Origin: JAGVSZ01 sp035456405
GTDB taxonomy: Bacteria > Pseudomonadota > Gammaproteobacteria > Burkholderiales > SG8-39
NCBI GenBank assembly: GCA_035456405.1
Contig: DATIDG010000024.1
Coordinates: 82,301 to 146,300, forward strand
Reading direction: 5' to 3'
DNA length: 64,000 bases
The notes below the pieces were generated by a model. The model was given only the letters and a program-made list of their open reading frames with translations. It did no database searches and had not been told where the DNA came from. The translations under genes and the position numbers were made by a program. Shown piece by piece: positions 1 to 7,086 of this stretch (its first letter is position 1; each line of letters begins with the position of its first letter).

Positions 1-133
1 GCGACACGCACCCCAGCCAGATTGCCCCGTGGCGCCGATCTTGCGCTCCAATGGGCGCGCGCGCCTCTCATCATCCTGCTGGAACGGGTTACCATCCTCG
101 CCCTCGCATCGGCCAGGAGAAGGAGACCACGCA

Positions 134-886
134 ATGAGCACGAAGATCGCCATCGTCACCGGTGCAGGCAGCGGGATCGGGAGGGCTTCCGCGATCGCCC
201 TGCTGAAGGCAGGCTACGCAGTGGGGCTCGCCGGACGGCGCGCCGACGCGCTCCAGGAAACGATCAAGCAGGCCGGCGCCGACGGCGCCCGCGCGCTCGC
301 GGTGCCGACCGACGTGACGAGCCCGGACTCGGTGCGCGCGCTGTTCGGGAAGGTAAAGGAGAAGTGGGGCCGTCTCGACCTCCTCTTCAACAACGCCGGG
401 CAGAACGCGCCCGGGATCCCGCTCGAGGACCTCGGCTTCGAGCAGTGGAAGGCGGTCGTGGACGTGAACCTCACCGGGATGTTCCTCTGCATCCAGGAGG
501 CCTTCCGGATCATGAAGGCGCAGGACCCTCGCGGCGGGCGAATCATCAACAACGGCTCGATCTCCGCCCACGCGCCGCGGCCGAACTCGACGCCCTACAC
601 CGCGACCAAGCACGCGGTCACCGGCCTCACCAAGTGCGCGTCGCTCGACGGCCGCAAGTACGACATCGCGTGCGGCCAGATCGACATCGGCAACGCGCTC
701 ACCGAGATGGCGGCGCGCATGGCGAAGGGCGTGCCGCAGGCGAACGGCGAGATCGCGATCGAGGCGGTGATGGACGTCCAGCACGTCGCCAACGCGATCG
801 TCCACATGGCGAGCCTGCCGCCGGAGGCGAACGTCCAGTTCATGACCGTCATGGCGACGAAGATGCCGTTCGTCGGCCGCGGATGA
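134..886 (+). CDS. SDR family NAD(P)-dependent oxidoreductase
   Basis: Classical short-chain dehydrogenase/reductase of 250 residues, probably cytoplasmic. The Rossmann motif TGAGSGIG is at residues 9-16, NNAG at 86-89, and the catalytic set is a Ser in NGSIS (about 142-144), Tyr155 and Lys159 (YTATK). The start was chosen at 134 because AGGAGAAGGAG lies just upstream and the nucleotide-binding strand begins here; longer in-frame extensions look non-coding. The stop overlaps the start of the following amidase (ATGA), so the two are translationally coupled. Substrate cannot be read from the sequence; the pairing suggests a small catabolic operon. Confidence 0.88.
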   Translation: MSTKIAIVTGAGSGIGRASAIALLKAGYAVGLAGRRADALQETIKQAGADGARALAVPTDVTSPDSVRALFGKVKEKWGRLDLLFNNAGQNAPGIPLEDLGFEQWKAVVDVNLTGMFLCIQEAFRIMKAQDPRGGRIINNGSISAHAPRPNSTPYTATKHAVTGLTKCASLDGRKYDIACGQIDIGNALTEMAARMAKGVPQANGEIAIEAVMDVQHVANAIVHMASLPPEANVQFMTVMATKMPFVGRG

Positions 887-2397
887 GCGTCGCGCGCGCG
901 CGCCGGCTGCTTGCCCGCGGGATCGCCGCGACGCTGGCGGGCGCCGGATGCGTGCACGCCTTTGCCCAGGACCCGACTGCCCTTACCGCGACCGAGGCGG
1001 CGAAGAAGATCCGCAAGGGCGAGATCACCAGCGAACAGCTCACCCGCGCGCTGCTCGAGCAGGCGAAGGCGGGCAAGTCGCTGAACGCGTTCATCACCCT
1101 GGACGAGGAGGGTGCGCTGAAGGCGGCGCGGGCCGCCGACGCCGCCGCCAGGGCGCGGAAGTGGAAGGGCCCGCTGCACGGCGTGCCGGTGGTGATCAAG
1201 GACAACATCCACGTCGCCGGACTGCCCAACACCGCCGGCACGCCCGCGCTGAAGGGCTTCGTGCCGAAGGCCGACGCGCCGGTGGCGAGGAAGCTCGTCG
1301 ACGCCGGCGCCGTAGTGCTCGGCAAGACCAACATGCACGAGCTCGCGTTCGGGATCACCAGCAACAACGCCGCGTTCGGCGCGGTCGCCAACCCCTACGA
1401 CCCGAAGCGCATCGCCGGCGGTTCGTCGGGCGGCACCGGCGCCGCGATCGCCGCGCGCATGGCGCCGGCGGGGCTCGGCACCGACACCGGCGGATCTGTG
1501 CGCATTCCGGCCGCGCTGAACGGCATCGCCGGCCTGCGGCCGACGCTCGGTCGCTATCCGCAGGCCGGCATCACGCCCATCGCGCACACGCGCGACACGG
1601 CCGGCCCGATGGCGCGATCGGTCGCTGACCTTGTGGCACTCGACACGGCCGTCACCGGGACGAAGCAAACAGTGGTGCCGGCCGCGCTCAAGGGACTGCG
1701 GCTCGGCGTGCCGAACGCGCTCAACGCGGGCGTCGACGCCGAGACGGCCCGAGTGGTCGGCGCCGCGCTCGCCAAGCTCAAGGGTGCGGGGGCCGTGCTC
1801 GTCGTGGCCGAGGTGCCGGACCTGATGGCGCTCAACGCGAAGGTGAGCTTCCCGGTGGCGCTCTACGAGGTCACGATCGATCTGCCCGCCTACGCACAGA
1901 AGTACGGCATCGGGCTCGACTTCGTCGGGTTCGCCGAGAAGGTCGCGAGCGGCGACGTGAAAGGGCTCTTCGCTTCGCTCGCGAAGGGCGAGCCGCCGAC
2001 GGTGCCGAAGAGCGCGTACGACGAGGCGATCAAGGTCCACCGCCCGGCGCTGCAGAGGGCCTACGCGGCCTACTTCGCGCGGCACATGGTCGCGGCGATC
2101 GTGTTCCCGACCACGCCGCTCGCCGCGGCACCGATCGGCGACGACCAGGAGACCGAGCTCGACGGCAAGAAGGTGCCAACCTTCGGGACCTTCATCCGCA
2201 ACACCGACCCGGGCTCCAATGCGGGGATTCCCGGCCTGTCCGTACCGGCGGGACTGACAAAGGCCGGCCTGCCGGTCGGCCTCGAGCTCGACGGGCCGGT
2301 AGGTAGCGACCGCAGACTCCTCGCGATCGGGCTCGCGCTGGAGAAGGTGCTCGGCCCGCTCCCTGCGCCCAAAGTAGGGCGAGCCCATCGCAGTTGA
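883..2397 (+). CDS. amidase signature family protein, probably exported
   Basis: Amidase of 504 residues that hydrolyses C-N bonds through the Ser-cisSer-Lys triad. Lys106 lies in VVIKDN, the cis-Ser in GGSSGG (about 181-182) and the nucleophile Ser205 in TDTGGSVRIP. The N-terminus has an arginine-rich stretch, a hydrophobic segment (about 12-22) and a likely cleavage site at AFAQ-D, so the mature enzyme is probably periplasmic. The ATG overlaps the stop of the SDR gene. Length fits secreted indoleacetamide-hydrolase-like amidases, but substrate is not predictable. No strong terminator follows; only a short GC hairpin (2408-2424) without a T-run. Confidence 0.88.
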   Translation: MSVARARRLLARGIAATLAGAGCVHAFAQDPTALTATEAAKKIRKGEITSEQLTRALLEQAKAGKSLNAFITLDEEGALKAARAADAAARARKWKGPLHGVPVVIKDNIHVAGLPNTAGTPALKGFVPKADAPVARKLVDAGAVVLGKTNMHELAFGITSNNAAFGAVANPYDPKRIAGGSSGGTGAAIAARMAPAGLGTDTGGSVRIPAALNGIAGLRPTLGRYPQAGITPIAHTRDTAGPMARSVADLVALDTAVTGTKQTVVPAALKGLRLGVPNALNAGVDAETARVVGAALAKLKGAGAVLVVAEVPDLMALNAKVSFPVALYEVTIDLPAYAQKYGIGLDFVGFAEKVASGDVKGLFASLAKGEPPTVPKSAYDEAIKVHRPALQRAYAAYFARHMVAAIVFPTTPLAAAPIGDDQETELDGKKVPTFGTFIRNTDPGSNAGIPGLSVPAGLTKAGLPVGLELDGPVGSDRRLLAIGLALEKVLGPLPAPKVGRAHRS

Positions 2398-2598
2398 ACC
2401 CGGTGATGCGCCCGGAGTGGGCGCGAACGTTGCGGTCCGGCCGCGCTTAGCGTGGATCGGACCTTTGCGGCCTGCGCGTTGACGGGGCGCTGATCAAGTG
2501 CCTGAAGAAGACGTCTTGCGCTCGTCCGTGGCGCGCAGGCGCCCCTGCCCCGCGCGCCACGCGCTGTCGTAGCTTCGAGGCCTTCCTGCCCCCGCGGA

Positions 2599-2823
2599 TT
2601 ACGCGGCGCTCACCAGCCGCGGTTGTGGTCGCGGCGTGGACAGTACGCCGCGCGCCAACGCCGAGCTGAGGCCGCGAAGCGCATTCGCCGCGAAGAAGCC
2701 GTGCGTCCACTGCACGGCGAGCCGCGGATGAATGCGCGCGTACGGGTTGTCCTGAAGGGAAAAATCGGCTTTCGCCATTCGGCGGCCCAGATCGAAGGCC
2801 TGGCGTTCCTGCTCGGAGAACAT
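2599..2823 (-). CDS. small protein with Rmf/CrpP-like pattern
   Basis: A 74-residue protein. Start at 2823 is supported by a GAGGA ribosome-binding site about nine bases upstream; the longer in-frame extension lacks this. The core has an alternating pattern (AFDLGRRMAK, then NPYARIHPRLAVQWTHGF) reminiscent of ribosome modulation factor/CrpP-type small proteins, in which a glycine-rich helix is followed by NP(Y) and W..G. This is pattern similarity only. It stands alone, convergent with the amidase gene. A direct repeat GTGCATG-ACAA-GTGCATG lies just upstream of the start and could be regulatory. Confidence 0.55.
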   Translation of the reverse strand: MFSEQERQAFDLGRRMAKADFSLQDNPYARIHPRLAVQWTHGFFAANALRGLSSALARGVLSTPRPQPRLVSAA

Positions 2824-3075
2824 CGTTCTTATCCTCACTTTGTGCATGCACTTGTCATGCACCTGCGAGCTTAGGCGTGCCGCTGCGGCAAGATCGTGAA
2901 CGATTGTCAAAGATGCACAGCTTGTCCGCCAATGGCGAAGTCATGACGGTGCAGCGTTGGTGCGCGTTGCGTCGCGTTGAAACGCGCCGCACTTGAGACT
3001 CCCGTCGAGAAAATTCGCGAAGTCGATTGTTTCGGCGCAGAACATCGACGCGTCGCGCGCCCGCGACGATGTCCT

Positions 3076-3424
3076 TCACGCCCTGCTGCGGTGCGCGTCG
3101 AGCTTGAGCAGCCGGACCGCGTTCTCTTTCGTGATCAGGGGGCGGACGTCGGGCTTGATGTCGAGCTTGGCGAAGTCGGCGATCCAGCGGTCGGGAGCGA
3201 GCAGCGGGTAGTCGGTGCCGAACAGCACCTTGTGCTTAAAGCAGCGTGTTCGCGTATTGCACGAGCTGCGGCGGGAAATACTTCGGCGACCAGCCTGAGA
3301 GATCGATGTAGACCTGCGGCTTGTGAGTCGCGATCGACAGCGCCTCGTCCTGCCACGGCACCGACGGGTGCGCCATGACGATCGGCTTGGCCGGAAAATC
3401 GACAGCGACGTCGTCCAGGTACAT
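3076..3424 (-). pseudogene. amidohydrolase (Amidohydro_2) remnant: 5'-truncated and frameshifted
   Basis: C-terminal third of a TIM-barrel amidohydrolase. The first segment begins at an ATG overlapping the LCCL gene stop (TGATG) and reads MAHPSVPWQDEALS and YIDLSGWSPKYFPPQL. It stops at a TAA near 3236 caused by one extra T. Deleting that T restores the family sequence KVLFGTDYPLLAPDRW and ITKENAVRLL to a stop at 3076. About the first 180 residues of a normal enzyme, including the N-terminal metal ligands, are absent. An assembly indel could explain the frameshift, but not the missing front. Confidence 0.8.
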
Positions 3425-3810
3425 CAGACGCGGCTCAGCCGGTACGCCGTCCCGAACGGCCCGAAGTCGTGGCTCGTGACGCCGTTGCGCGTCGAGCCCT
3501 GGTAGGCCTTGAGCGGCTGCTCCGCGGTGACGCGCAGGATTGCCGTCGCGCCGGGCTTTACCAGCCCGGCGTGCACGGCCGCGACCGCGAGCGCGGAGTC
3601 GCCGGTGTAGACGTCCGTTCCCCAGAGCGGGCCGTTCGTGTCGCCGGTCACGCGGAAGTAGTAGACCGCGTCGACGCGGTCGCAGAGGTCGACCATCGTC
3701 TGCGGCGCATCCGAGGCGAGGAAGCCCTGGTCCAGCAGCTTGCGCATCTGCCGCGGGGACAGCTTCCCGCTCCGGTCAAAGTAGGCAACCAACTCCTGCA
3801 TCACTCTCAT
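3424..3810 (-). CDS. LCCL domain-containing protein
   Basis: A 128-residue protein whose C-terminal two thirds match the LCCL fold: LWGTDVYTGDSALAVAAVHAG, then ILRVT and YQGSTRNGVTSHDFGPF. The N-terminal part (MQELVAYFDRSGKLSPRQM) looks like a small helical domain. No signal peptide is visible, so it is probably cytoplasmic, unlike many eukaryotic LCCL proteins. The start at 3810 has GAGGA at good spacing. It lies 11 bases after the VWA gene and directly before the amidohydrolase remnant, so it is likely the third member of the MoxR-VWA operon. Function unknown. Confidence 0.75.
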   Translation of the reverse strand: MRVMQELVAYFDRSGKLSPRQMRKLLDQGFLASDAPQTMVDLCDRVDAVYYFRVTGDTNGPLWGTDVYTGDSALAVAAVHAGLVKPGATAILRVTAEQPLKAYQGSTRNGVTSHDFGPFGTAYRLSRV

Positions 3811-3821
3811 TCCGGCATTCC

Positions 3822-5060
3822 TCAGTGTGCGTCCATCGCGACGACGCGGCCGTACGGCGGGTTGAAGCGCGCCGCATCGCGCGCCGGCAGCACCCACAGC
3901 ACGTTGTACGGCATCGGCTCGGGCGGATAGGCGATATCGCCGTCGGTGATGACCACGGCGGCGCGCACCGCCGAGTCGTCGGCGAGCCGCCGCATCGCGG
4001 GCGAAAGATCGCTCCCGCCGTAGCCGGCGATCTCGCGCTCGGCGAGCTCGGGCGGCGCAAGCGTTTCGTCGGAGGTGACCGCCGCGTCGCACTGGAGCAG
4101 GCGCACCTGGTCGACCGCGACCGCGTCGCAAAACAAGGCGATCGCGCCGAGCGCGCGGGGGATCTCGGTGGCCATCGAGCCGCTCGTGTCGAGCACGACG
4201 TTCAGGATCCAGCCCTCGCGGCGCCGGCCGGGCAGCACGACGTCGACCTGCGGCGCGGTGCGGCGCGCGGCCCGGGCGAAAGTCCGTTCTCCGGGCGCCA
4301 CCGACTCGAGCCAGCGCTGCAGCGCGAGCTCCCACGGCGGCCGGTACACATCGCGCAGCGTTGATACGACCTGCCGCGTCGCGCCGGGATCGGTGCCGCG
4401 CAGCCCCCGGAGCCGGCCCATCGCGGCAGCGAGGCCCAGCGCCTTGGCTGCGAGCTCCTTCATCCGCTCGGCGTGCGCGTCCTGCGCGGAGGCGTCATCC
4501 GGGAACATCTCGCGCTCCATCTTCGCGCCCAGGACGTCGCCGGCACCGTCGTGCGCTTCGCCGCCGCCGAACATCCGCCGCATGGAGGTCGCTTCGCCCT
4601 CGAAGACGCGCGTCTTCGTCGCGCGCTCGTTGCGGCGCATCTCGAGCAGGATCTCCTCGGCCGACTTCTCGCGCGCGCCGGGCATGTCCAGCCCGTTGGC
4701 CGGGATGTGAGCGAACCCAAGCTCCGTCCGCAGGATGTCGTTGATGATGTAGTCGTGCGCGTAGTTGAACTGGAGGCGGTCCGACCCCTTCGCGCGGTCG
4801 TGCGTGCGCAGCGCGAGGTGCAGCAGCTCGTGCGCGAGGACGAAGACGAGCTCGTTCTCCCTCAGCCGGCGCACGAACTGCGGGTTCGCGACGAGCCGGC
4901 CCGAGGCGAACACGCCCATCGTGGGAATGCGGTGGTCGAGGGCGACGCGCGTCGCCGCGGCCAGGCCCGCAAGGTGCGGCAGCGCCACGGTGGTCATGCG
5001 CAGGCCGCGCGCGATCCGGTCGAGCGTTTCGCGCTCGCCTGCAACGCCAGCGGTGCTCAC
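3822..5060 (-). CDS. metallopeptidase-like (DUF2201) / VWA domain protein
   Basis: A 412-residue protein with two parts. The N-terminal domain carries an HExxH-type motif (AHELLHLALRTHD), as in the DUF2201 putative metallopeptidase family. The C-terminal domain is VWA-like with a MIDAS DTSGSM and a downstream ITDGD. The GTG start overlaps the MoxR stop (GTGA), so the proteins are made together. MoxR-VWA pairs are generally thought to work as chaperone or metal-insertion machines; that is family knowledge, and the client here is unknown. The adjacent LCCL protein is a plausible partner. Confidence 0.85.
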   Translation of the reverse strand: MSTAGVAGERETLDRIARGLRMTTVALPHLAGLAAATRVALDHRIPTMGVFASGRLVANPQFVRRLRENELVFVLAHELLHLALRTHDRAKGSDRLQFNYAHDYIINDILRTELGFAHIPANGLDMPGAREKSAEEILLEMRRNERATKTRVFEGEATSMRRMFGGGEAHDGAGDVLGAKMEREMFPDDASAQDAHAERMKELAAKALGLAAAMGRLRGLRGTDPGATRQVVSTLRDVYRPPWELALQRWLESVAPGERTFARAARRTAPQVDVVLPGRRREGWILNVVLDTSGSMATEIPRALGAIALFCDAVAVDQVRLLQCDAAVTSDETLAPPELAEREIAGYGGSDLSPAMRRLADDSAVRAAVVITDGDIAYPPEPMPYNVLWVLPARDAARFNPPYGRVVAMDAH

Positions 5061-6094
5061 AGGCTGGCGACGCGCTTCACGAGGGCGAACATCGCGCGGT
5101 CCGCGCCGAGCGCGCCCCACTGCTCCACCAGGTCGGTGAGCAGCGTGAGCTGCGCCTCCGGCGGCAGGCTGCGGAGGAATCGGTTGATCGCCGCCGGGCG
5201 AATGCCGTCGAGCTTCCCGTCGCGGACCTGCTGGCGGATGCAGTTCAGCACGAACCAGCGCGCGACGTCGCCCTGGGGCAGCGCGGCCGGGTTTTCGATG
5301 TAGCGAGCCGGCGGCTGGATCGTCGCGATCGACTCCTCGGCGAGCGCGCAGAACACCGCGGCGTCCTCGGCCGAGAGCCGTCCGAACGCGAGAGCGCGGC
5401 GCGTCTCGCGCGTGAGGATGCCCGAGCCCTCGGCCATGTCGAGCGCGCGGGAGAGCAGGGCCCAGGCGCGCGGCGTCGAGAACGGAACCGGTTCGGCCGG
5501 CGCCGGGCGCATGAGCGCGTCGGGGAGGTATGCGATGAAGCTCAGGATCTCGGGGCGTACGCGATGGCGGCGCGCCCAGTCGAGCCACTCGTCGACGTCG
5601 ACGCGCACGTGCAGGATCGTCACGCGGTTCACGAGCGCGGAGCTCATCGAGCGTACGAGGGCTCGGTCCTGCGCCCGGTTGCCCGCGGCAACCACCCAAG
5701 TGCCCTTCGGCAGCTCGTGCTCTCCGAGTCTCCGCTCGAGCAGCAGCGAGTAGAACGCCTTCTGCACGTCCGGCGCGCACGCCGGCAGCTCGTCCAGGAA
5801 GAGGCAGAAAGGCTCGGGTCGCTCGGGCAGCAGCAGCCGCGGCGGGCAGAAGATGCTGCGCTCCCCGACGATGCGCGGGACGCCGCTCACGTCCTCGGGC
5901 GCGATCTGCGTGCCGAGCAGCGAGCGGCAGGGGAGGTTCATTTCCCGCGCGGCCTCGTAGACCATTTCGGACTTCCCCACGCCCGGCGGGGAGAGCAGCA
6001 GGAAGCTCTGCTCGTGCGCCATGCATTGGATGAGCTTCTTCGCCCGGCGGAGCGTGAGCGTCTCCTCCAGCGGGCCGGCGAGCGGTGCGCTCAA
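5057..6094 (-). CDS. MoxR-family AAA+ ATPase
   Basis: AAA+ ATPase of about 345 residues with Walker A (SPPGVGKSE), Walker B (CLFLDELPA), and a sensor region WVVAAGNRAQD. It pairs with the overlapping VWA gene, the usual MoxR arrangement. The start is uncertain. I chose TTG at 6094, preceded by GGAAG and just before the conserved LRRAKKLI segment; the open frame extends upstream to an ATG at 6196, but that extension looks non-coding and has no ribosome-binding site. The gene is divergent from the NasT-like regulator. Confidence 0.83.
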   Translation of the reverse strand: MSAPLAGPLEETLTLRRAKKLIQCMAHEQSFLLLSPPGVGKSEMVYEAAREMNLPCRSLLGTQIAPEDVSGVPRIVGERSIFCPPRLLLPERPEPFCLFLDELPACAPDVQKAFYSLLLERRLGEHELPKGTWVVAAGNRAQDRALVRSMSSALVNRVTILHVRVDVDEWLDWARRHRVRPEILSFIAYLPDALMRPAPAEPVPFSTPRAWALLSRALDMAEGSGILTRETRRALAFGRLSAEDAAVFCALAEESIATIQPPARYIENPAALPQGDVARWFVLNCIRQQVRDGKLDGIRPAAINRFLRSLPPEAQLTLLTDLVEQWGALGADRAMFALVKRVASL

Positions 6095-6239
6095 GGCTTG
6101 GGTTCTTCCATGCTGCGAAAGTCCGCCTTGAACGCGGGGCGGCGCACCGCGGTTGACACCACCCGCGCTACCCTGGTGCAACCGCGTGGCATGCATGTTG
6201 CAAGTGGGGATATCGCCGTGAAGGTGAGGACTGGTGGCG

Positions 6240-6812
6240 ATGCGCGTGCTGGTGGTGGACGAGTCGCGCGGGCGCGGGCGCGTGTTGCGCGCCGCGCTCG
6301 AGGAAGCGGGCTACGAGGTCGTGGTCTCGCGCGGGGCCCCGCTCGCGCTCCTGAAGGACGTCGAGCGCGTGCAGCCCGACGTGATCGTCATCGACACCGA
6401 GTCGCCCTCGCGCGACGTGCTCGAACATCTCGTTGTAATGGGGCGGGAGCAGCCGCGGCCGATCGTGATGTTCTCCGGCGACCCCGCGCAGGCCGTGATC
6501 CGCGAGGCGGTGCGCGCGGGTGTGGCTGCATACGTGGTCGACGGCCTCGATCCTGCGCGCGTGAAGTCGATCGTCGAGGTCGCGTGCGCGCGCTTCGACG
6601 CATATCAGCGGCTGCGCGACGAGCTCGCCGAGACGAAGCTCAAGCTCTCCGAACGCCCGCTTGTCGAGCGCGCGAAGGGCATCCTCATGAAGACCCGCGG
6701 CCTCGACGAGGAGGCCGCGTACGCCGCGCTGCGCAAGCTCGCAATGGATCGCGGGAAGCGCGTCGCGGACGTCGCGCAGCAGGTGATCGAAGCGGCCGAT
6801 CTGCTCGGCTGA
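6240..6812 (+). CDS. nasT: NasT-like response regulator with ANTAR RNA-binding domain
   Basis: A 190-residue antiterminator. Residues 1-120 form a receiver-like domain (MRVLVVDES; phospho-acceptor region VIVIDTES). The C-terminus is an ANTAR domain (ERAKGILMKTRGLDEEAAYAAL). NasT proteins bind paired hexaloop hairpins in nascent RNA and prevent termination; they are held inactive by NasS when nitrate is absent. The ATG at 6240 has GAGGA ten bases upstream and is preferred over the GTG at 6234. A terminator-bearing leader and the nitrate operon follow directly. No NasS gene (an NrtA homologue without signal peptide) is visible in this window. Confidence 0.9.
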   Translation: MRVLVVDESRGRGRVLRAALEEAGYEVVVSRGAPLALLKDVERVQPDVIVIDTESPSRDVLEHLVVMGREQPRPIVMFSGDPAQAVIREAVRAGVAAYVVDGLDPARVKSIVEVACARFDAYQRLRDELAETKLKLSERPLVERAKGILMKTRGLDEEAAYAALRKLAMDRGKRVADVAQQVIEAADLLG

Positions 6813-6846
6813 AGGCGCGCGTTTACCGTGCGCTGGTCGTGCTTAT

Positions 6847-6863
6847 TGCACCGCACCAGTGCG
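6847..6863 (+). promoter_or_regulatory. candidate NtrC enhancer site
   Basis: The dyad TGCACC-N5-AGTGCG resembles the NtrC consensus TGCACC-N5-GGTGCA (10 of 12 defined positions). Its centre lies about 124 bases upstream of the transcription start predicted from the sigma-54 promoter, a normal enhancer distance. It also sits inside a strong inverted repeat (6828-6864). Only one good copy was seen, whereas NtrC sites often come in pairs. Confidence 0.45.
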
Positions 6864-6952
6864 TCCCCGGACCATTCCGCAGCGTTGCGCATGCAGCGGG
6901 GTTTGGCGGTAACCCGCTGATTTCATGCGCTCCGTGCAACGTCAGGGCCGCC

Positions 6953-6968
6953 TGGTATGCCGCTTGCA
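6953..6968 (+). promoter_or_regulatory. sigma-54 promoter of the nitrate assimilation operon
   Basis: TGGTATGCCGCTTGCA matches the sigma-54 consensus TGGCACG-N4-TTGCW at 10 of 12 fixed positions, with the invariant GG (6954-6955) and GC (6966-6967) exactly ten bases apart. Transcription would start near 6979, just before the leader hairpin. Sigma-54/NtrC control of nitrate assimilation operons is known from Klebsiella nas. Confidence 0.7.
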
Positions 6969-6980
6969 TAGGAATCGGAC

Positions 6981-7026
6981 GTCGCGGGGTCAACGGCGAT
7001 CCTGCGGCCATGAACGAAGGCGTTCG
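6981..7026 (+). promoter_or_regulatory. ANTAR-type antitermination leader (two hairpins)
   Basis: Hairpin 1 (6981-7008) pairs GTCGCGGGGTC with GATCCTGCGGC (11 pairs, including G-U) around the hexaloop AACGGC, which has the A1 and G4 expected for ANTAR targets. Hairpin 2 (about 7011-7026) pairs TGAAC with GTTCG around GAAGGC; it keeps G4 but not A1. Hairpin 2 shares its 3' side with the left arm of the downstream terminator, so the two are mutually exclusive, as the antitermination mechanism requires. Confidence 0.6.
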
Positions 7027-7064
7027 AACACGGCGCACGCGCGTCGCATTCGAACGCCTTTTTT
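7017..7064 (+). terminator. intrinsic terminator in the nrtA leader (attenuator)
   Basis: A perfect 12-bp stem (AAGGCGTTCGAA, 7017-7028, with TTCGAACGCCTT, 7049-7060) is followed by a run of six T (7059-7064). An inner stem CGGCGC/GCGTCG extends it. It sits before the nrtA ribosome-binding site (7077-7080), so transcription of the operon must read through it. This fits regulation by the NasT protein encoded immediately upstream. Confidence 0.85.
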
Positions 7065-7086
7065 CGTTTCGCAACCGGAGAGCGTG

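Noticed and set aside
2408..2424. Hairpin GCGCCC-GGAGT-GGGCGC after the amidase gene as terminator
   Set aside because: Perfect six-pair stem but no following T-run, and similar stems are common at this GC content.
6095..6196. N-terminal extension of MoxR to an ATG at 6196
   Set aside because: No ribosome-binding site, no resemblance to the family, and it runs into the regulator's upstream region; the TTG at 6094 is preferred, although not proven.
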